Assembly: GCF_023715225.1 (NCBI RefSeq)
Contig: NZ_JAMBNS010000016.1
Coordinates: forward strand, 1 to 64,000
DNA: 64,000 nucleotides
From: Robertmurraya korlensis
GTDB taxonomy: Bacteria > Bacillota > Bacilli > Bacillales > Cytobacillaceae
Reading direction: 5' to 3'
Shown here: positions 1 to 7,633 of the stretch, one piece after another
Position numbering within the stretch: position 1 is the stretch's first letter
How the letters are laid out: the number at the start of each line of letters is the position of its first letter
Notes under the pieces: model-generated
Told to the model about the DNA's origin: nothing
What the model saw: only the letters and a program-made list of their open reading frames with translations
The model's database searches: none
Program-made: the position numbers and the translations under genes

Positions 1-71
1 TCCGCTCGACTTGCATGTATTAGGCACGCCGCCAGCGTTCGTCCTGAGCCAGGATCAAACTCTCCAATAAA
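1..71 (-). rRNA. rrs: 16S ribosomal RNA, 5' end (partial)
   Basis: The reverse complement reads GGAGAGTTTGATCCTGGCTC followed by the conserved helix region ending in the ATGCAAGTCGAGCGGA signature, which is the universal start of bacterial 16S rRNA. Only about the first 70 bases are inside the window; the gene runs off the left edge. The wording is of Bacillus type. The exact mature 5' end is estimated within a few bases. Confidence 0.97.
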
Positions 72-155
72 GAGTAAGATTAGCTCTTAAAGTTAAAACG
101 TTGGCTAGTGTATATTTCAACACTAATCATTTTTTGTTGACGTATGATTTGTTTA

Positions 156-170
156 GTTTTCAAAGAACAA
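156..170 (-). promoter_or_regulatory. rrn leader boxA-like antitermination element
   Basis: On the minus strand the 16S leader contains TGTTCTTTGAAAACT, very close to the boxA of Bacillus rrn leaders, which binds NusB/NusE to make rRNA transcription resistant to Rho. It sits between promoter P2 and the 16S start, as expected. Confidence 0.6.
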
Positions 171-197
171 TTTCGCTTCGTTAGAAGCAACTATATT

Positions 198-226
198 AGA
201 ATAACATCTCAATCGCTCGAAGTCAA
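198..226 (-). promoter_or_regulatory. rrn promoter P2
   Basis: Minus strand shows TTGACT (226-221), a 17-base spacer and TATTCT (203-198). It is the promoter closest to 16S and has sigma-A spacing typical of Bacillus rrn P2. Confidence 0.8.
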
Positions 227-281
227 CAACTTTTTAAAAGTTTTTAAAGTTTATTGTCTCGTCATCAGCGACTGTTTTTAT

Positions 282-310
282 ATAATACCATCGTGAGCAT
301 GGAGAGTCAA
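282..310 (-). promoter_or_regulatory. rrn promoter P1
   Basis: Minus strand shows TTGACT (310-305), a 17-base spacer and TATTAT (287-282), about 84 bases upstream of P2. Tandem P1/P2 promoters are normal for Bacillus rRNA operons. Confidence 0.8.
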
Positions 311-668
311 CATGTTATCCGTGGTAATAATAACCAATAGCATTTATGTAATTCATCCTCGTTCCCTGAAATCCCTATAGTTTACTTGCCATTTCGATCT
401 TTCACTTTCTTATCGAGTTTATTTTAGAGGTACATCACAATATCATTCACAGTGATTTTTTATTGATTTATCAGCATTTCCACAAATTTTATTGTTTAAA
501 TCGTCCTGATTCAGGGTTTCTGGATTATGTTGAGATTTAAAAGGTTGTTGGATTAATTTTAATGACCCAGGCAAATAAACCCCAATAGTTTTACTGAACT
601 GAGCAGACTATGGGATCCGAAGCTCCCTGGTAACGCATTAAATAAGCTTCATCTGTTTTTTTAAATGA

Positions 669-863
669 TAATAAGCGGAGATTTTTCCGTTAGACTACAG
701 AATTGAGCTTGGTTCGGGATATATAAGCGGAGTTTTTCCGGTTAAGCAGCGAAAAAACTCCCAATTTCACGTTTTTTGAGTCAATAGTCGGAATTCTTCC
801 GTCTATTTTAGCTATTTTCAGTGTAATTTCCTAAATAAGAGAAATTTCTCCGTCTATTTTATA
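669..863 (-). repeat. Four-palindrome intergenic repeat element, copy 1
   Basis: About 195 bases with four short inverted repeats of the form CGGA-N5-TCCG at 669-694, 721-744, 783-806 and 834-860. The spacers match copy 4: both have a CAGAAT.GAGCT..TTCGGG spacer after the first unit and an AAAAAACxCCCAxTTTC spacer after the second. It lies 3' of ptsG and upstream of the rrn promoters. The rest of the stretch 311-940 shows no gene. Confidence 0.75.
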
Positions 864-940
864 CCCAACAATAAGAATATGTGATTCGATCTGCTATTTA
901 CCGTTTTGCACCCACAAGTAAACCTAACTATCTTAGAATC

Positions 941-971
941 AAAAAACCAGCCTTCCCAAGGAAAGACTGGT
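941..971 (-). terminator. Terminator of ptsG
   Basis: On the minus strand ACCAGTCTTTCC pairs with GGAAGGCTGGT around a 3-base loop and is followed by six T. It starts about 20 bases after the ptsG stop codon. Confidence 0.85.
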
Positions 972-991
972 CGTGTTTCTTCTATAATATA

Positions 992-3022
992 TTACTTAGT
1001 GATTGAGATGATATTTTGATCCTTAAGTGTTACAGCACCTTGCTTGTTGATGGTTACTTTCTCACCTTCAGCAAGGTTTGTAAATACTACAGGAGTAATC
1101 GTTGATGTTGCGTTGTTTTTAATATACTCAAGATCTACCTTAAGTAATGGTTGACCTGCAACAACTGTATCATTTTCACCAACTAACGCTTCAAAACCTT
1201 CTCCTTTTAGGTTGACTGTATCAATACCAAAGTGGATTAGGATTTCGCGTCCGCTATCAGACACAATACCGATTGCGTGTTTTGTTGGGAATAGGTTAAC
1301 GATTTTACCATTTACCGGTGATACAACCATACCTTCTGTTGGCTCAATCGCAAATCCATCACCCATCATTTTGCCAGAGAATACTGCATCAGGAACTTCT
1401 GTGATTGGCTTTAGGTTACCTGTTAATGGTGATACAAAAGCATCATCACTTGAAGTAGTTGTGTTTACTGCATTCGTTGTTTCAGTAGCTTTTGCTGCTG
1501 GAGTTGGTCTTTTTCCAGCCATAATGTCTTTCATTTGACCTTTGATTGTTTCAGAACGAGGACCAAAGATTGCTTGAATGTTGTTACCGACTTCAAGTAC
1601 TCCTGCTGCTCCTAGTTTTTTCAGTCTATCTTTATCAACAGATCCGATATCATTTACAGATACACGTAGACGAGTGATACATGCATCAAGGTGAGAGATA
1701 TTCTCTTTTCCACCCATTGCTTCTAAAATATCGTACGGAAGGTCGCTAGTTTGTCCAGCTGCTCCTTCTGTTCCTTCTTCTTCCACTTCACGACCTGGAG
1801 TCTTTAAGTTAAACTTACGAATCGCAAAACGGAAACCGAAGTAGTAAATTACCGCAAACACAAGACCTACAGGGATAACAATCCAAGCATTTGTTTGTGG
1901 GTTGATTAGACCAAATAGAATATAGTCAATTAAACCACCAGAGAATGTCATACCGATTTTTACATCTAAAAGATGCATAACCATAAATGATAGACCAGCA
2001 AATACTGCGTGGATAGCGAATAGAATTGGTGCAACGAATAAGAATGAGAATTCAATTGGCTCTGTAATACCTGTTAAGAAAGCAGTTAAACCAGCTGAAG
2101 CCATAAGTCCACCAACAACCACTTTTCTTTCAGGACGAGCTTCATGATAAATTGCTAATGCTGCTGCAGGTAAACCGAACATCATGAACGGGAACTTACC
2201 AGTCATGAACGTACCTGCTGTTAGGTTTTGAACATTGTCACTGATTTCTGCCATGAAGATACGTTGGTCACCACGAACCACATCTCCAGCAAGTGTTGTG
2301 TATTGACCAAACTCATACCAGAAAGGTGAGTAGAAGATATGGTGTAATCCGAATGGAATTAATGAACGCTCAATAATACCAAAGATAAACGCTGATAATG
2401 TTAAGTTTGCATGAACCATGTTTTGAGAGAATGCATTTAGACCATTTTGAATTGGCGGCCAAACAATTAACATCACAAGACCTAAGATTACTGCCGTTGC
2501 AGCTGTGATGATTGGCACGAAACGCTTACCAGCAAAGAATCCTAAATACGATGGTAATTCAATTTCATAATACTTATTGTAAAGACCTGCTGCGATAATA
2601 CCGACGATGATACCACCGAATACCCCAGTTTGTAGAGTTGGAACTCCTAGAATACTTGAGTAATTTAATCCGTTTACATCTTCAGCCGTTAAGCCTAAAG
2701 CTGTACCCATTGTTACATTCATAATTAAGTATCCGATGATAGCAGCTAATCCAGCTACTCCATCTCCACCCGCTAAACCAACAGCAACCCCAACTGCAAA
2801 GAGTACTGGAAGGTTTCCGAATACGATATCCCCCGCACTTTGCATAATTGAAGCAACCATTGCTACTCCATTGTTATCTAAAAATGGAGCTAACTCCAAT
2901 AATGCAGGGTTTTTAAGCGCTGCCCCTAGAGCAAGTAAGATACCTGCTGCAGGAAGTAAAGCAACTGGTAACATCAATGCTTTACCAACTTTTTGTAAAA
3001 CACCAAACACCTTTTTAAACAT
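992..3022 (-). CDS. ptsG: PTS glucose transporter subunit IICBA
   Basis: Membrane permease and phosphorylating enzyme that imports glucose as glucose-6-phosphate. At 676 aa it has the full IIC-IIB-IIA layout of Bacillus PtsG (about 700 aa): a multi-helix IIC domain to about residue 400, IIB with the phosphorylated cysteine in HLDACITRL (C448), and a C-terminal IIA with the active histidine in ILIHFGID (H597). The ATG is preceded by GGAGG at 7 bases. It lies directly downstream of glcT; the gap holds an antiterminator target overlapping a terminator, so expression should depend on GlcT and glucose. Assignment to glucose rather than N-acetylglucosamine rests on the GlcT-type RAT site and neighbour as well as the domain order. 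Confidence 0.93.
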   Translation of the reverse strand: MFKKVFGVLQKVGKALMLPVALLPAAGILLALGAALKNPALLELAPFLDNNGVAMVASIMQSAGDIVFGNLPVLFAVGVAVGLAGGDGVAGLAAIIGYLIMNVTMGTALGLTAEDVNGLNYSSILGVPTLQTGVFGGIIVGIIAAGLYNKYYEIELPSYLGFFAGKRFVPIITAATAVILGLVMLIVWPPIQNGLNAFSQNMVHANLTLSAFIFGIIERSLIPFGLHHIFYSPFWYEFGQYTTLAGDVVRGDQRIFMAEISDNVQNLTAGTFMTGKFPFMMFGLPAAALAIYHEARPERKVVVGGLMASAGLTAFLTGITEPIEFSFLFVAPILFAIHAVFAGLSFMVMHLLDVKIGMTFSGGLIDYILFGLINPQTNAWIVIPVGLVFAVIYYFGFRFAIRKFNLKTPGREVEEEGTEGAAGQTSDLPYDILEAMGGKENISHLDACITRLRVSVNDIGSVDKDRLKKLGAAGVLEVGNNIQAIFGPRSETIKGQMKDIMAGKRPTPAAKATETTNAVNTTTSSDDAFVSPLTGNLKPITEVPDAVFSGKMMGDGFAIEPTEGMVVSPVNGKIVNLFPTKHAIGIVSDSGREILIHFGIDTVNLKGEGFEALVGENDTVVAGQPLLKVDLEYIKNNATSTITPVVFTNLAEGEKVTINKQGAVTLKDQNIISITK

Positions 3023-3089
3023 GGTAGAACCTCCTAAATAATTTTGTTTCGCTCATTGTCGTTTCCCAATTTGCAAAAGAAAACAAAAA

Positions 3090-3178
3090 AGGCATGAGGG
3101 AAAAAGGAATCAAAATAGAGCTTACAAGGTTATAATACCCGTAAATCTCCATTTCAATTATCTTCTTCACTCATGCCT
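3090..3178 (-). terminator. Conditional terminator in the ptsG leader
   Basis: The minus strand has GGCATGAG (3177-3170) that can pair with CTCATGCC (3098-3091), followed by TTTTTTG. The 5' arm overlaps the RAT sequence, so GlcT binding would prevent the terminator hairpin. This is the known arrangement of Bacillus ptsG. Confidence 0.85.
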
Positions 3179-3197
3179 GATCGAATCAGTAACACGT
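3169..3197 (-). promoter_or_regulatory. RAT, GlcT RNA antiterminator target
   Basis: The 29-base stretch beginning ACGTGTTACTGATTCG on the minus strand matches, as far as I recall it, the ribonucleic antiterminator of B. subtilis ptsG. It sits 19 bases after the glcT stop codon and overlaps the left arm of the leader terminator. Confidence 0.88.
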
Positions 3198-3215
3198 ATA
3201 AAAGATAAGTTCGAT

Positions 3216-4058
3216 TTATTTAACTTTTTTTTGAAGCCTCTGCAAATGCATCGTTAGATACACTGCTTCTGCATCAAATACTGTCTTCTTTAATGCTTGT
3301 TGCATCACTTTAATGAGCTTCCATGAGAGATTGTAACACACCGGATACTCCTCTTTCAAGAGGTTTGCGATTTTTTCTGGTTCTTCTACTTTTTCTCCAT
3401 TGTGAACACGCTCAATGGTGAATCGGATATGTCGCACAAGCCTCATGTAATCAATACTTTCCTTATCGATTGATATTTCAAGTTGCTCTTCAATCATATC
3501 AATTAAACGAGTAACCAGCTGGGAGTGCTGATTCACTTCAGATAGATTTCGATTCATCACGGCACTATGAATATGCAGAGAAATAAATCCTACTTCCCCT
3601 TCAGGAAGCTCGATACCTGTATTCTCTTTAATCAAATTCACTACTTCTTTGGCTATTTCATACTCAAAAGGATAGAGTGCTTTTGTCTCTATTAAGAAAG
3701 GATTTCTCATTTCCATTCCCTTTGAAAGTCGACTGACAGCAAACATTAGATGGTCAGTTAACGCTACATGGATATGCTCATTTAACTCTGCATTTGCTCT
3801 TTTCTTTATCAACTCAATCGCAGAAATAAACACTTCATGAAGATTGCTTTCAACAAATGGAAGGAGTTTTATATAATTTTCTTGTTCCTTTTCATTTTTT
3901 AAGACAAAAAGCTTTTCCGCTGACGCCTCGTCGATGACATCTCCCGTTTTACGGTTAAATCCGATGCCTTTACCGATCACAACAACCTCTCCATACTCCG
4001 AGTGGTCAGCTATCACTACATTATTATTAAGATTTTTGCTAATGATAAGTCCAGACAT
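3216..4058 (-). CDS. glcT: Transcription antiterminator GlcT (BglG/SacY family)
   Basis: RNA-binding antiterminator for ptsG. The N-terminal ~55 residues (KNLNNNVVIA, GKGIGF) form the CAT RNA-binding domain. Two PRD regulation domains follow, with paired histidines visible in NEHIHVALTDH and FISLHIHS (PRD1) and in RLVRHIRFT and LTMHLQRL (PRD2); these are phosphorylated by PTS proteins. About 280 aa is the family length. Two ATG codons lie next to each other (4061 and 4058); GGGG lies 7 bases from the second, so that one is chosen. A sigma-A promoter lies upstream, and ptsG follows on the same strand. Confidence 0.92.
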   Translation of the reverse strand: MSGLIISKNLNNNVVIADHSEYGEVVVIGKGIGFNRKTGDVIDEASAEKLFVLKNEKEQENYIKLLPFVESNLHEVFISAIELIKKRANAELNEHIHVALTDHLMFAVSRLSKGMEMRNPFLIETKALYPFEYEIAKEVVNLIKENTGIELPEGEVGFISLHIHSAVMNRNLSEVNQHSQLVTRLIDMIEEQLEISIDKESIDYMRLVRHIRFTIERVHNGEKVEEPEKIANLLKEEYPVCYNLSWKLIKVMQQALKKTVFDAEAVYLTMHLQRLQKKVK

Positions 4059-4103
4059 CATAATTCCCCGCTTTATTCTGAGAGCTTCGACATAATAAGT
4101 TTA

Positions 4104-4132
4104 ATCATATATAGGGGACAAAAGCTTGTCAA
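4104..4132 (-). promoter_or_regulatory. Promoter of glcT
   Basis: Minus strand TTGACA (4132-4127), 17-base spacer, TATGAT (4109-4104). Near-consensus sigma-A promoter about 45 bases upstream of glcT. Confidence 0.75.
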
Positions 4133-4180
4133 TTATAATACGCAAACGCATTCATGTTTTTCGAAAAAACGTCATAATTA

Positions 4181-4212
4181 AAGGGGTTGACTACAAGTAG
4201 CCAACCCCTTTT
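4181..4212 (-). terminator. Terminator after pbuG
   Basis: A GC-rich hairpin, GGGGTTGGCTAC against GTAGTCAACCCC on the minus strand, begins right after the pbuG stop codon. The T tract is short on this strand (TTTAATT) and longer on the other, so it may stop transcription in both directions. Confidence 0.7.
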
Positions 4213-4214
4213 TT

Positions 4215-5546
4215 CTATTCGGTTAAGAACATAAAGTATAATAGGAAGATCACGAAGAATACGTACATAACTGGGTGAATTTCCTTTGTACGCCCTTTTA
4301 CCATCATCGTAATTGGGTAGAAGATGAACCCAGCTGCGATTCCTGTTGCGATGCTATACGTTAGTGGCATAGCAATGATTGTTAAGAAAGATGGTACAGC
4401 AATTTCAAAGCGATTCCACTCAATTTTCCCTAAAGAAGAGACCATTAGTACCCCTACAATGATTAGTGCCGGTGCAGTTACAGGTGATGTAACAACCGAT
4501 AATACAGGGAAGAAGAATAACGATAATAAGAAAAATCCTGCTGTTACAAGTGCTGCAAAACCTGATCTTGCTCCTGAAGCTACCCCTGCAGATGATTCAA
4601 TATAAGAAGTGGTGGTTGATGTTCCAAAAATCGAACCTACTAATGATGCAATAGAATCTGCAAATAGAGCTCTTCCTGCATTAGGAAGTTTATTTTCTTT
4701 CATTAGTCCCGCTTGATTCGCAACGGCTACAAGCGTTCCTGCGTTATCAAAGAAGTCAACGAATAAGAAAGTTAAAATAATTCCAAGCATAGTTGCTGTA
4801 TAAAATGATGGATCACCAAATGCTGTGAATAGAGAACCGAAAGTTGGTTCAAGACTCGGTACTGCACCAACAACCTTTTCAGGTGCATCAATTAAGTTAA
4901 AGATCATACCAACGATAACCATAATAATCATTCCGAAGAATACCGCTCCGTTAATACCTCTTGTCATCATGATTACTGTAATAAGAAGACCGAAAATAGC
5001 AAGCAGTGTATTACCAGCTGTTAAATCACCAAGCCCAACTAGTGTTGCATCATTATTGACGATAATGCCTGCATTTTTCAATCCAATAAAGGTAATGAAT
5101 AATCCGATACCAGCACCTACTGCGTGCTTTAATTCTACTGGAATGGCATTAATGATTTTTTCACGTAATCCAGAGATGGTTAATAATAAGAAAAACACAC
5201 TTGAAATAAATACCGCTGCTAATGCATGTTGCCATGGTGCTCCATGCGTTAATACAACTGAGTAAGCAAAGAATGCATTCAGACCCATACCAGGTGCTAG
5301 AGCAATCGGGAACTTACCGATAAGTCCCATAATGATCGACCCCACTGCTGCTGCTAATGCTGTAGCGACAAAGACCGCTCCATAATCCATGCGCATCGCA
5401 TCAGGAAGATCGGGTACATCTGCTAGTGTCAACGTAAGTGGGTTGACTACTAAAATATATGCCATTGCTAGGAAGGTAGTTAATCCACCCATAAACTCGC
5501 GACGATAGTTCGTTCCAAGCTCTTCAAATTGAAAGTATTTTTTCAT
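4215..5546 (-). CDS. pbuG: Hypoxanthine/guanine permease (NCS2, AzgA type)
   Basis: Proton-coupled importer of hypoxanthine and guanine in the cell membrane. The sequence is highly hydrophobic with about 12 helices and shows AzgA-branch motifs: the start YFQFEELGTNYRREFMGG, APGMGLNAFFAY and DFFDNAGTL. The start is the ATG at 5546, preceded by GGAGG at about 11 bases, giving 443 aa against 440 for B. subtilis PbuG. The reading frame stays open upstream to 5657 but would then run through the riboswitch terminator, so the longer form is rejected. It follows guaA in the B. subtilis order but has its own promoter and guanine riboswitch. Confidence 0.93.
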   Translation of the reverse strand: MKKYFQFEELGTNYRREFMGGLTTFLAMAYILVVNPLTLTLADVPDLPDAMRMDYGAVFVATALAAAVGSIIMGLIGKFPIALAPGMGLNAFFAYSVVLTHGAPWQHALAAVFISSVFFLLLTISGLREKIINAIPVELKHAVGAGIGLFITFIGLKNAGIIVNNDATLVGLGDLTAGNTLLAIFGLLITVIMMTRGINGAVFFGMIIMVIVGMIFNLIDAPEKVVGAVPSLEPTFGSLFTAFGDPSFYTATMLGIILTFLFVDFFDNAGTLVAVANQAGLMKENKLPNAGRALFADSIASLVGSIFGTSTTTSYIESSAGVASGARSGFAALVTAGFFLLSLFFFPVLSVVTSPVTAPALIIVGVLMVSSLGKIEWNRFEIAVPSFLTIIAMPLTYSIATGIAAGFIFYPITMMVKGRTKEIHPVMYVFFVIFLLYFMFLTE

Positions 5547-5567
5547 TTCTTTCTTTTCCTCCATTTT

Positions 5568-5603
5568 TAGAAAAATAAAAACGCTCCAACAACAAGGAGC
5601 GCC
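5568..5603 (-). terminator. Riboswitch terminator of the pbuG leader
   Basis: GGCGCTCC and GGAGCG pair around TTGTTGTT on the minus strand, followed by TTTTTATTTTT. It lies between the guanine aptamer and the pbuG ribosome binding site, forming the expression platform: guanine binding should favour termination. Confidence 0.85.
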
Positions 5604-5658
5604 TGACAACAAAGATTCGCGAAATAGAGGCCAAGAAAGAGCCCATTTATCACTCACC

Positions 5659-5723
5659 TCGTAGTCAAGCTATTTACGGTAGCTCGGTAGAAACTTCTGG
5701 GCCATATCCCCAAGATTATACGA
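5659..5723 (-). promoter_or_regulatory. Guanine riboswitch aptamer upstream of pbuG
   Basis: The minus strand carries the purine aptamer core: P1 arms TCGTA/TACGA, ATAATCTTGGGGATATGG, AGTTTCTACCGAGC, CCGTAAA and TTGACTACGA. The specificity base in GACTA is C, which selects guanine or hypoxanthine over adenine. A terminator follows. Confidence 0.95.
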
Positions 5724-5752
5724 CGAAAAACGACATTTATTAGTACTTTTTC

Positions 5753-5781
5753 ATCATACCAAGGTCTCGTATTTTCGTCAA
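5753..5781 (-). promoter_or_regulatory. Promoter of the pbuG riboswitch transcript
   Basis: Minus strand TTGACG (5781-5776), 17-base spacer, TATGAT (5758-5753), about 30 bases upstream of the aptamer. It lies just past the guaA terminator, so pbuG is an independent unit. Confidence 0.75.
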
Positions 5782-5784
5782 TAT

Positions 5785-5813
5785 AAAAAACGAACATTTT
5801 TTCAAATGTCCGT
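5785..5813 (-). terminator. Terminator after guaA
   Basis: ACGGACATTT and AAATGTTCGT pair on the minus strand around a short loop, followed by TTTTTT. It starts about 25 bases after the guaA stop. Confidence 0.85.
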
Positions 5814-5838
5814 TTTATTGTTCGTATTTTGTTAGATT

Positions 5839-7392
5839 TTATTCCCATTCAATTGTTGCAGGTGGCTTACTTGTGATATCATATACGACTCGGTTCACAT
5901 GGCTAACTTCGTTAACAATACGAGTAGAGATGATTTCTAGTACTTCCCATGGAATTCTTGCCCAATCAGAAGTCATCCCATCAATAGAAGTAACTGCACG
6001 AATCCCAATCGTATAATCATACGTACGAGCATCTCCCATTACACCTACTGAACGGATGTCAGGTAGCACGGTGAAGTATTGCCAAATATCACGATCAAGT
6101 CCAGCCTTCTTAATTTCCGCACGTAGAATTGCATCTGATTCACGAACAATTTCAAGCTTATCTTCAGAAATTTCTCCAAGCACTCGAATTCCAAGTCCAG
6201 GTCCTGGGAAAGGTTGGCGCCAAACAACTTCATCAGAAATTCCAAGCTCCGTACCAAGAGCACGTACTTCATCCTTGAATAATGTGCTAAGTGGCTCAAT
6301 TAATGTGAATTGCATATCTTCAGGTAGGCCACCCACATTGTGATGGGACTTAATGGTTTGAGCAGTAGCCGTACCACTTTCAATAATATCTGTATATAGA
6401 GTTCCCTGAGCTAGGAAATCAATTCCCTCAAGTTTTGCTGCTTCATCATCAAACACATAAATGAACTCATTACCGATGATTTTACGCTTTTGTTCTGGGT
6501 CACTTACTCCAGCCAGCTTCCCTAAGAAACGGTCCTTCGCATCGACCTTAATCACGTTCATGTTAAAACCTTCAGCAAAAGTCTTCATTACACTGTCGGC
6601 TTCCCCTTTACGAAGTAAACCATGGTCAACGAAGATACAAGTTAATTGGTCACCAATTGCTTTATGAATAAGTACGGCTACAACGGATGAATCGACACCA
6701 CCACTTAGGGCACAAAGAACCTTTTTGTCACCCACTTGCTGGCGGATTTTTTCCATTTCTACTTCGATAAAGTTTTCCATCGACCAGTTTCCAGCACATT
6801 CACAAACACCAAAAACGAAATTCTTTAACAGCTCATTTCCATAAACAGAATGACGAACCTCCGGATGGAATTGTACTCCGAATAACTTTCGGTCCGCATC
6901 ACTCATAGAAGAAATCGGACAAGAAGGACTAACTGCATCGACTGTAAAGCCTTGTGGAGCTTCTACTACTAAATCTCCATGGCTCATCCAAACGATTTGC
7001 TCCTGTGGAAGGTCAGCAAATAATTTTGATTGGTTCTCAATTTGAATAGCCGCTTTTCCATACTCTCGGTGCTTAGCTGGTTCTACTTTCCCATTAAAAT
7101 GAGTGGTCATTAGCTGCATGCCGTAACAAATTCCGAGTATTGGCAATCCAAGTTCAAAAATTTCCTCATCGCAACGGAATGAACCTTCGTCATACACGCT
7201 ATTTGGACCACCAGATAAAATAATTCCTTTTGGATTCATTTGACGAATTTCATCGGCAGTAATTGTATGAGGGTGCAATTCACTATACACACCAAATTCA
7301 CGAATCCTTCTAGTAATCAACTGATTGTACTGACTTCCAAAGTCCAATACAACGACCATTTCCTGACCTGATAAACCTACCTTTTCAGACAT
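5839..7392 (-). CDS. guaA: GMP synthase (glutamine-hydrolysing)
   Basis: Last step of GMP synthesis: XMP + glutamine + ATP to GMP. Residues 1-200 form the class I glutamine amidotransferase, with nucleophile motif GICYGMQL and the HPEV histidine. The ATP pyrophosphatase domain follows with P-loop ALSGGVDSS, and the C-terminal dimerisation domain ends in PPATIEWE, the usual GuaA end. Length is 517 aa from the ATG at 7392, which has GAGGTG at 6 bases. A GTG three codons earlier lies inside that ribosome binding site and is rejected. Preceded by a guanine riboswitch, so the end product should repress it. Confidence 0.97.
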   Translation of the reverse strand: MSEKVGLSGQEMVVVLDFGSQYNQLITRRIREFGVYSELHPHTITADEIRQMNPKGIILSGGPNSVYDEGSFRCDEEIFELGLPILGICYGMQLMTTHFNGKVEPAKHREYGKAAIQIENQSKLFADLPQEQIVWMSHGDLVVEAPQGFTVDAVSPSCPISSMSDADRKLFGVQFHPEVRHSVYGNELLKNFVFGVCECAGNWSMENFIEVEMEKIRQQVGDKKVLCALSGGVDSSVVAVLIHKAIGDQLTCIFVDHGLLRKGEADSVMKTFAEGFNMNVIKVDAKDRFLGKLAGVSDPEQKRKIIGNEFIYVFDDEAAKLEGIDFLAQGTLYTDIIESGTATAQTIKSHHNVGGLPEDMQFTLIEPLSTLFKDEVRALGTELGISDEVVWRQPFPGPGLGIRVLGEISEDKLEIVRESDAILRAEIKKAGLDRDIWQYFTVLPDIRSVGVMGDARTYDYTIGIRAVTSIDGMTSDWARIPWEVLEIISTRIVNEVSHVNRVVYDITSKPPATIEWE

Positions 7393-7421
7393 CCAATTCA
7401 CCTCATCGTTATTTTTCCCAA

Positions 7422-7477
7422 TAAAAAAGCTAGAATTCTACTCCAAAAAAAATTTTTTGAAGGCAGAATTCTAGCTT
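7422..7477 (-). terminator. Riboswitch terminator of the guaA leader
   Basis: A long hairpin on the minus strand: AAGCTAGAATTCT pairs with AGAATTCTAGCTT and is followed by TTTTATT. It lies between the purine aptamer and guaA and acts as the off-state platform. Confidence 0.88.
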
Positions 7478-7507
7478 GATATCTCTAACAACCATAGAAA
7501 GCTCCGC

Positions 7508-7576
7508 CTTCATAGTCAAATCATTTACGGCGATTTGGTAGAGACTCTCGAACCATATTTTCGAGGATATATGAAG
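7508..7576 (-). promoter_or_regulatory. Guanine riboswitch aptamer upstream of guaA
   Basis: Minus strand: P1 arms CTTCATA/TATGAAG, ATATGGTTCGAGAG, TCTCTACCAAAT, CGCCGTAAATG and TTTGACTATGAAG. The C in GACTATG marks a guanine-type aptamer. Followed by a strong terminator hairpin and guaA. Confidence 0.95.
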
Positions 7577-7603
7577 AGATACATTTTTATAATATTAGAG
7601 ATT

Positions 7604-7633
7604 ATTGTAACAACATGTCGTTTTATCGGTCAA
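7604..7633 (-). promoter_or_regulatory. Promoter of guaA
   Basis: Minus strand TTGACC (7633-7628), 18-base spacer, TACAAT (7609-7604). The -35 overlaps the stop codon of the preceding transglutaminase gene, and transcription would start just before the aptamer. Confidence 0.6.

Noticed and set aside
669-863. The repeated hairpins looked at first like a CRISPR array
   Set aside because: Only four units per cluster, units are palindromic and vary, spacers are conserved between clusters rather than unique, and no cas gene is nearby.
4825-5265. 146-codon open frame on the plus strand inside pbuG
   Set aside because: It is antisense to a certain gene, is rich in Ile/Thr/Pro as expected from the reverse of a membrane protein, and has no ribosome binding site.
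5547-5657. 37-codon N-terminal extension of pbuG
   Set aside because: It would be translated from the riboswitch terminator hairpin; GGAGG is placed for the ATG at 5546 and the shorter form matches known PbuG.
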